A stretch of 64,000 bases of DNA from Fuscovulum ytuae (lineage in GTDB: Bacteria; Pseudomonadota; Alphaproteobacteria; Rhodobacterales; Rhodobacteraceae). Below, in pieces: positions 55,239-62,300 of the stretch. Numbering within the stretch: the first letter of the stretch is position 1; every line of letters begins with the position of its first letter. Location: assembly GCF_029953595.1 (NCBI RefSeq), contig NZ_CP124535.1:2773001-2837000 (forward strand), read 5' to 3'. The position numbers and the translations under genes were made by a program. The notes beneath the pieces are model-generated. The model made no database searches. It saw only the letters and a list, made by a program, of their open reading frames with translations, and was not told the DNA's origin.

Positions 55239-56270
55239 TTAGATCGATTCCGCGACGTGCAATTGCATCGGCAGGAACACCTGCCCGGCCCCGACGTTGC
55301 CCCTGTCGCGCACCGCCCGCTGCATCAGGGCCAGCACCTCGCGGCACAGGTCGGGCAGCGGCGTCGCATCGACCATCGTTACCCAGCCTTGCGCCAGTGC
55401 CGCGCGGGACTCGGCGGTCACTTCGTTCACGACCAGCGCCACATCCCCCGGCCGACGGGATTGCTGCAAGGCGGCAATCGCCCCTTCCATACCGCCGCCT
55501 GCAACGAACATTCCGCGCAAATCGGGATGGCGGCTCAACAGGTTGAGCGTTGTCTCATAGGTCAATTGGCGCGTTTCAAGGTTCACGACCGTCTCTAGCA
55601 CCTCTAGGTCAGGGCGCTCCTCGCGCAGATAGGCGCGAAAGCCCGTCTCGCGCAGATCATGCCCATGCCAACGCGCGCCCCCAACGAAAATGGCCACTTT
55701 TCCCGCGCCCTTTGCCGAAAGCGAGATCATCCAAGCCGCCGTCCGGCCGACCTTTAGGTTGTTGAGCCCGACATACCCCGCCCTTACACCTTGCGCGAAA
55801 TCCGACAGGAGCGAAAAAACCGCGACACCTTCGGCCTTAAGGTCTTCTACAGCTGCCGTGATCTCTGGATGGTTCACCGCTGTTGCGGCAATCACATCGC
55901 AGCGCCCCGCCATCCCCCGGATCAAGCCCGCCACTTCGTTCGGCGATTGGCTGGCGGCGAACTCCAGAACAAGTTGCCCCTTCACCCCGGGCAATTGCGC
56001 CACCGCCGCGCGGAACTCGCGTGCCATGTTCTGATAGAACTCCTGCCCCTGCTTGTGCAGCAGCACCCCAAAGCGGATTGTCGTGACCGCCCGCGGCCCA
56101 TCCCCCACCAGCCGCGCCGCCGCCGGATGCCCGATCCGCAATGCCGCCTCAAGCACCGCAGCGCGAGTCGCCGCGGCAACCGCCTCACGACCGTTCAGCA
56201 AACGGTCAACGGTCGCCACTGAAACCCCAGCCGCTGCCGCCAGTGCCGCCATGCCCGGACGCCTTGCCAT
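55239..56270 (-). CDS. LacI-family transcriptional regulator
   Basis: The 343-residue protein has the N-terminal LacI helix-turn-helix MAALAAAAGVSVATVDRLLN and hinge GREAVAAATRAAVLEAALRI. A periplasmic-binding-protein-like effector domain follows from residue 60. The HTH reads VATVDRLLNG rather than the usual VSTVSRVLNG, a variation seen in some inositol/sugar regulators. It is transcribed in the same direction as the importer operon and lies upstream of it. Shared TGACGAAAA half-sites in its own upstream region and in that of the isomerase operon suggest autoregulation plus control of the importer. The effector is probably the transported compound (inference). Confidence 0.88.
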   Translation of the reverse strand: MARRPGMAALAAAAGVSVATVDRLLNGREAVAAATRAAVLEAALRIGHPAAARLVGDGPRAVTTIRFGVLLHKQGQEFYQNMAREFRAAVAQLPGVKGQLVLEFAASQSPNEVAGLIRGMAGRCDVIAATAVNHPEITAAVEDLKAEGVAVFSLLSDFAQGVRAGYVGLNNLKVGRTAAWMISLSAKGAGKVAIFVGGARWHGHDLRETGFRAYLREERPDLEVLETVVNLETRQLTYETTLNLLSRHPDLRGMFVAGGGMEGAIAALQQSRRPGDVALVVNEVTAESRAALAQGWVTMVDATPLPDLCREVLALMQRAVRDRGNVGAGQVFLPMQLHVAESI

Positions 56271-56285
56271 GCTTCACCTGATGTT

Positions 56286-56319
56286 TTTTCGTCAAACGCG
56301 AGCATAACTATGACGAAAA
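56286..56319. promoter_or_regulatory. Probable LacI operator in the lacI-desaturase intergenic region
   Basis: TTTTCGTCA (56286-56294) and TGACGAAAA (56311-56319) form an inverted pair with a 16-nt spacer in the 148-bp region between the LacI gene and the divergent desaturase operon. The same half-site occurs at 55093-55108. This would put the oxygenase operon and the importer operon under one repressor. Confidence 0.6.
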
Positions 56320-56418
56320 TTTTGGAACGTCCAGCTTTCCATCTTTCAACTTTCGGAACGATCATTCTACCTTGGATAAAAGCTCGCAGGCAGTGCGCTC
56401 GTTGCTGGAGGGATGGAA

Positions 56419-57513
56419 ATGGCAAAAAGAGATTACAGCCTTCTTGGCCCGGATGGCGCCCGCGCTGTTGAAACCGGGCTGGCGGCGGCAGAGTGGTACC
56501 ACACGGATATACCCCGCAAGGTAATGAAAGAATTGATGCAGCGGTCGGACGCGCCGGCCATCCGCGACACGATCCTTCTTTACGGCTGCATGGTCGCTTT
56601 CGCGGCGGGTGGCATTGCCCTGTGGGGGACGTGGTGGTGTGTGCCTTTCTGGCTGGCCTATGGGGTGCTTTACGGGTCTGCGTCGGATTCTCGTTGGCAT
56701 GAATGCGGGCATGGCACGGCCTTCCGCACGCCGTGGATGAACAACGCCGTCTATGAAATCGCGTCGTTCATGATCATGCGCAATTCCGCCACATGGCGGT
56801 GGAGCCATGCCCGCCACCACACCGACACCTATATCGTGGGCCGCGACCCGGAAATCGCGATCATGCGCCCGCCCGCCTTCGTCAAGCTGATCGGCAGCTT
56901 CTTTGGCATCCCCGAGGTGATCGATTTCGTCCCCCGGATGATCCGCAACGCCTTTACTGGCCCAACGGCAGAGGAACGCACCTTCGTTCCACAATCCGAA
57001 TGGGGCAAGGTGCAGCGCGTGGCACTGATCTATTGCGCGATCTATGCCGTGACCCTTGGGGTGGCGGTCTGGATGGGCTCCATCCTACCGCTTATGGTGA
57101 TTGGTCTGCCGCGCATTTATGGCGCATGGCACCACGTCATGACGGGCCTGTTGCAACATGGTGGTTTGGCCGACAACGTCATTGATCATCGGTTGAACAG
57201 CCGGACGGTCTATATGAACCCGATCAGCCGCTTCATCTATTGGAACATGAACTACCATGTGGAACACCACATGTTCCCGATGGTTCCCTATCACGCGCTG
57301 CCGCGCCTGCATGAGGTCATCAAGCACGATCTGCCCGCGCCCAACCGATCCATCGCCGAAGCCTTTGCCGAGATGTGGCCTGCCCTGCGGCGGCAGCTGG
57401 CCTATGAGGATTATTTCCTGAAGCGCGATCTTCCCCCCACTGCAAAACCCTATCGCGAGGATTTTCATAGGGCCGCCCTTGGCGACCTGCCCGATGCCCT
57501 GCCTGCCGAGTAA
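56419..57513 (+). CDS. Membrane diiron fatty-acid-desaturase-fold oxygenase (MocD-like)
   Basis: The 364-residue integral membrane protein has the three histidine boxes of membrane diiron enzymes: HECGHGT (about residues 94-100), HARHHT (130-135) and HVEHHM (280-285), with hydrophobic helices between them. The family includes desaturases and hydroxylases; MocD of rhizopine catabolism in Sinorhizobium belongs here. ATG at this position has GGAGG with 7-nt spacing; an ATG two codons earlier would lie too close. It is cotranscribed with a Rieske ferredoxin, the usual electron donor, and opposite a LacI gene. The rhizopine link is inference from its neighbours; other substrates are possible. Confidence 0.85.
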   Translation: MAKRDYSLLGPDGARAVETGLAAAEWYHTDIPRKVMKELMQRSDAPAIRDTILLYGCMVAFAAGGIALWGTWWCVPFWLAYGVLYGSASDSRWHECGHGTAFRTPWMNNAVYEIASFMIMRNSATWRWSHARHHTDTYIVGRDPEIAIMRPPAFVKLIGSFFGIPEVIDFVPRMIRNAFTGPTAEERTFVPQSEWGKVQRVALIYCAIYAVTLGVAVWMGSILPLMVIGLPRIYGAWHHVMTGLLQHGGLADNVIDHRLNSRTVYMNPISRFIYWNMNYHVEHHMFPMVPYHALPRLHEVIKHDLPAPNRSIAEAFAEMWPALRRQLAYEDYFLKRDLPPTAKPYREDFHRAALGDLPDALPAE

Positions 57514-57523
57514 GGAAGACACG

Positions 57524-57838
57524 ATGCCCCAATGGATTCGCGCCTGCGCCACCGATGATGTGGACGAAGAAGACCTGATCCGCTTTGACCATGGTGGCGC
57601 CACCTATGCCATCTACCATTCCCCCGAAGGCGAGTTCTTTGCCACGGCCGGCCTTTGCACGCATGAGAATGTGCATCTCTGCGACGGGCTGGTGATGGGC
57701 CACCTGATCGAATGCCCGAAGCATAACGGCCAGTTCGATTATCGCACAGGCGAAGCGAAGCGCGCGCCCGTCTGCGTCAAGCTTCAAACCTTCCCCGTGA
57801 AGGTCGACGGTTCCGACGTCTATATCGAGGTGCCCTGA
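57524..57838 (+). CDS. Rieske-type 2Fe-2S ferredoxin (MocE family)
   Basis: The 104-residue protein has the Rieske cluster motif CTHENVHLCDGLVMGHLIEC then PKHNG, that is C-x-H and C-x-x-H. It is the predicted electron donor to the neighbouring diiron oxygenase. It lacks any export signal and so is cytoplasmic. The stop overlaps the next start by one base (TGATG), indicating coupling. The reductase (MocF equivalent) that would feed electrons is not in the window. MocE annotation follows family similarity known to me for MocE-type ferredoxins. Confidence 0.9.
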   Translation: MPQWIRACATDDVDEEDLIRFDHGGATYAIYHSPEGEFFATAGLCTHENVHLCDGLVMGHLIECPKHNGQFDYRTGEAKRAPVCVKLQTFPVKVDGSDVYIEVP

Positions 57839-58638
57839 TGGCTGCCCGCCTGACCGTCCGCGACCTTCTGGACCAACGCGGCAAGCACCAATTCGCGATG
57901 CTGCGTGTCGAAACGCTGGAAGAGGCCGAGGCGGCCGAAAAGGCCGGAGTGGAACTTCTCTCGGTCCCGCCTGCCATGATCATGGACCGCCGCTTTCGTG
58001 AGGTGGCACCCACCGCCTTTGCTTTTCCCGGCGACAATTTCTACGAAATCGGGGATACCGGCGATTTCCTGAAATGGGCCTTTCCGCTTTATAAGCATGG
58101 GGCGGACGGCTTCTATTGCTCTGGCTCGCTTCGGACCATCCGCGCGATGGCTGAGCATGGCCTGCCGGTCTGCGGCCATGTGGGGCTCATTCCGTCGAAA
58201 CGCACTTGGACCGGTGGGTTCAAGGCGGTGGGTAAGACACTGGAAACGGCGCAACTTGTCTGGCGACAAATCAGGGCGCTGGAAGAGGCGGGTGCCTTCG
58301 CGGCTGAAATTGAGGTCGTGCCCTTTGCGATCACCAAGGCCATCGCGGAACGGACGAACCTTTTCCTGATCTCGATGGGGGCTGGCCCGGCGGGCCATGC
58401 GCAATATCTGTTCACCGATGATGTTTTGGGCCAGAACCGTGGCCATATCCCGCGCCATGCGAAGGTCTATGCCGATTTCGCAACCGAACAGGACAGGCTT
58501 CAAGCCATGCGCGTCACGGCGATGTCGGCCTTCGCGGCAGATGTCCATGGTGGGGCCTATCCGGGGCCAGAGCATCTGGTCGCCAGTGAGGCAGACGTCG
58601 TCGCCACATTTCGTGATTGGCTGGATCAGGAAGCCTGA
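57838..58638 (+). CDS. PanB-like (ketopantoate hydroxymethyltransferase family) protein with altered metal site
   Basis: The 266-residue TIM-barrel protein matches PanB in the segments GLPVCGHVGLIPSKRTWTGG and the region EIEVVPFAITKAIAERTNLF, which keeps the catalytic-type Glu (residue 159). In PanB Mg is held by Asp in GDSLGMV, Asp in LADLPF and Glu in KIEGG. Here the first reads VPPAMIM, the third YCSGS, and only the second (PGDNF) may be retained. It therefore probably does not make ketopantoate in the normal way. A one-carbon or aldol reaction linked to the adjacent oxygenase is conceivable. Translational overlap with the Rieske gene argues for a common pathway. Confidence 0.75.
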   Translation: MAARLTVRDLLDQRGKHQFAMLRVETLEEAEAAEKAGVELLSVPPAMIMDRRFREVAPTAFAFPGDNFYEIGDTGDFLKWAFPLYKHGADGFYCSGSLRTIRAMAEHGLPVCGHVGLIPSKRTWTGGFKAVGKTLETAQLVWRQIRALEEAGAFAAEIEVVPFAITKAIAERTNLFLISMGAGPAGHAQYLFTDDVLGQNRGHIPRHAKVYADFATEQDRLQAMRVTAMSAFAADVHGGAYPGPEHLVASEADVVATFRDWLDQEA

Positions 58639-59382
58639 TCCCGAAGTGGCAGGAGAGGGGTCACGATCCGTCACCCTTGCCTGATCCAAGGCGCGATGGA
58701 TGGGGCGGTCGGCCAATCGTATCGCACGCCGCCACTTTGACGTCAGCGATCCTGTTGCAATCGGGTGCGGACTGGCCCGTTGCCCGGATCAATGAACATG
58801 ATTTCCAACCCAAGCTGGTCGTGACGGCAAGGGCCGTTCCTATGTCGTGGATCATCGAATCGGTGCCATCCAAAGGGTGTCGGCGCGAGAGTCTTTGCGT
58901 CTGACTGGGTGTCTGGTTGGTTTGATCGGCAAAACGAAAGTTTCAGACGTCTGTCGGAAACCTTTCCAGAAACGCGATGCAATCGGTCCAATCCTGGGGC
59001 CATTTCTGGCGGTGGAACACCCAAATACATTCAAAAATACGCAGATATTGGGGGATATGCCCCAAATAGGCGGGCGGGTTGGGCGAACCGGGTGAAATTA
59101 CCCTGATGGTTGACCTTGCAAGACTGACTTTCGTGGCAAGCCGTGCGTCAGACCTTGGTCTGATCGAAGTCGGACCTTTTCCCCTCTGATGCCGCGACCA
59201 TCGCAGATACGGCCAGAACAATCCCTGCGGTAGCCTTGCATTGTTGACGGATTGTCGTCCTGTGCCCCGCTTCAGGCCCGGCCTCTTCGCTGACCCGCCA
59301 CGCAAACGTCCGGTGCAAGAAATTGCTCCGGCCCGAATGTTGTGCTGCCGCCGCGAGGCGGTGCGAGACGCGAGGACTTGTG
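58639..59382. promoter_or_regulatory. 744-bp gap before the RTX gene: no gene, two inverted repeats
   Basis: No coding region is credible. A palindrome TCAGACC-TT-GGTCTGA lies at 59148-59163 and a TTGGGG/CCCCAA hairpin at 59048-59065, in an AT-rich part. These may be an operator or hairpins in a long leader of the RTX gene. No good Shine-Dalgarno was seen directly at the RTX start. Confidence 0.45.
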
Positions 59383-62300
59383 ATGACTGTTCTTTGGGGC
59401 CTTGACGGCACAGAGCCGACCCTCGTCGAAACCGGATTGAATGCGCCCACGGGTGGAGCGCTTTTTGCGGCGGCGGATAGTGGCGGGGCCGAGGTGGCCG
59501 TGGCCTATGTGAAAGACGGGCTGTTGACCGTCGAGTTCCTTGATGAGCAGGCGCAGGCATCGGCGGCGCGGCCACGCACGGTGCTTACCCCGGAAGGTTT
59601 GACGCTGAGCGAGGTAGAGGCTGCGGCATCTGGTGTGGTTGGTTTCGCAGTGGGCTGGGCGGATGCGTCCGGCGGCGATGCGATGAACGCCTCGCTCTCG
59701 GCGCAATATTTCGGGCTGTCCGGTCCATATGGCACAACGATTTCGATCGGCACGGGCCATGATCTGGAGATTGCCGGATATGAGTTGCTGGATACCGCAG
59801 GCAAGAAGCCGGTGGCTGATGGTTTCGAAGCGGCATGGATCGATGGCGGTGTGGTGAAGTTTCAGCGCTATGCCGTCTGGCTGGACCTGAAGAAGGACCC
59901 ATTGGGTGCTGTTGAGCCGGTGGGCCGGGATGGCGTGTCCGGCACGCCGCGCCCCGTGTCGGACCCGAAATCTACACCGCCTGCGAACACCGACGCTGCG
60001 GCAGAGACGATCTTTTCGGCGGGTGGAGTGGCGACAGATGTGTCGCTGACCGTGACACATGATGGCGAAAGCGCGCTGGCTTGGGTCGAAACGTCGGGGC
60101 TGGGTGAGACCTCGGTCAGGTTGATGGTCCTGAACCGGGATGGATCGGCAAACGCGTCGATCCATGGCGCGGGTGGCGCGCCGGTGACGGTAGATGCGAC
60201 GGATATCCCGGAGGGGGCGCATGTCGAAACGGCATGGCTTGCGGCGGGTGGTTTTGTCGTCGCGTGGTCGCAGGGCAGCGAGGTGCATGCGCGGGTCTAT
60301 AGTGCCACGGGCGGGACACCCGGCACGGCGGCAACTTTTGCCGCCGGACCGGAGGTCACCTTGGTGGATGCGGGCGGAGCATTCGATGGCGCGTTCAGCC
60401 TGACCACGATGCTGGAGGATATTGGCGGGTTCACCCTTTCCTTCACCCAAGGCGCAGATGTGAAGGCGATGTCCTTCAATGCGGCGGCAGGGCCGATGGA
60501 TGCGGCCCCCGTCACAATCGCCACAGCAGCGGATGGTTCCGCTATTGCGACCGCCAGCCTTGCCGGCGAACGCGTTCTGGTTCTGTCAGAGGCGGGCGGC
60601 GGCATCCAATCGGCCATCATCGATCCGCGCGGTGCGGCGGGGGTTGTGCTGAATGGGGCCGATGCGCCCGGCAAGCCCATAGCGGATATCCTTGTCGGCA
60701 CGGTTGGTGCCGATACGATCGACGGCGGGGCGAGCGACGATATCCTTGACGGTGGGATGGGGGATGACCTGATCCTTGCCGGAGAGGGCAATGACGTGAT
60801 CGATGGCGGTGGCGGTATCGATACGGTGGTCCTGTCAGGTAACCGGGCGGATTATGAACTGACTGATCTGGGGACCGGTCTGTTTCGGATCGTAGACGGG
60901 CGCGGGATTGACGGTGATGATCTGCTGCGTCGGGTCGAGGTGCTGCAATTCGCGGATGACGTCGTCGATCTTGGCGGGGCTGTGGGCGAGGGCCCCTATG
61001 TCACCCCGACAGCGTGGGGCCTGACCGATGCGGATGCCGATCTTCTGCCCGCGACAGAACGGACGCCCGATGTCGATGGCTTCATCGTCAACAGCGATGC
61101 TGCGGCGGATCGAGCGGGATTGCAGTCTGCCCCGGTGGTGTCGGACAACGTGGGTGAGTTCGTCGCCATCCTATGGGAGACGGAGACCGCCGAAGGGTCG
61201 CGCATCCGGGCAAGTTTCTACAATGTGCTAGGTGAACCCGATACAGAGACCCCGTTGCCGGATACGATTTATCTGACAGATGGTCTTGGGGTCGAACGCA
61301 AGCCTGTTGTCGCGGGCGGAGGTGGGGCTTCGGGATGGGGATTTGTCTTTTCCGAAGTGCAGCCGGAAGGGCATGAAATCCTGAAGACCAATTTCCTTGG
61401 GATTGGACTGACGGGGACGGAACAAGCTGTCGATCCCGAGACAGGGATGCATTTCCATGATGCATCGGTTTTCGGGTCTTTCCTTGATCGGCGGCTGGTC
61501 GATGGCGTTGTGGTTGATGCACGACCTGCCGCCATGAATGACGGCTATAATGTCGCCTATCTTGCCAGCGCCATCGCGCCGGATGGCAGTTTCGATCCGG
61601 TCTATGGCGAGGTTCGCCTTCAGCGTTTCGAAGTGCCGCTAAGCCCTGCGGGAGAGCCGGGAACGCCTGTTGCAGGCGGCATCGACGGCATGGCGGGTAT
61701 CCGCGATGGCAGCGTGATCGATGCCTCTGACGATGCGCCCTACGTTTTGGCTGCCAGTGGGCGCAGCCCGTCTGTCACCGCGCTGCATACGTTCGAGACG
61801 GTCGTCGTCTGGATCGAAAGCGTGGAGGGTGTGGAACGTGTCGCGGGCACGGCGATTGACGACATGGGCGGGATCATCCCGGTCGATATGTCCAATATCT
61901 CGGCGGGGGATGCGCTTGTGGCTGAGGCGGGGGTCACCGTCGTCTCGGCTGGGGCTGTGAATGCGGCCGTCGTCTGGGTGGCGATGGTGGACGGCCAACC
62001 CTTGCTGCGTGCGACCATGTATTCGTCGCCCGGCACAGGTTTTGACGGGCAGGGCTTTGACCTTGGGGCTCCGGGTGTCCCCTTCACGCTTATGGACCTT
62101 CCCGCGGGTATCGATCTGGCATCGATCCGGGTGACGGGCATCAGCGGCGAAGATAGCAATGATATCGTTGTGCAGTGGGAAACCGGGACGGGCGATGGGC
62201 GGGATATTTTTGCCCGCCATTTCCAAGTCACGCTTGACCCGGCGACGGGCGTGGCGCTGGCCATGCGGCCCGACGGGGATTCGGTGCAGGTCCATGCCCT

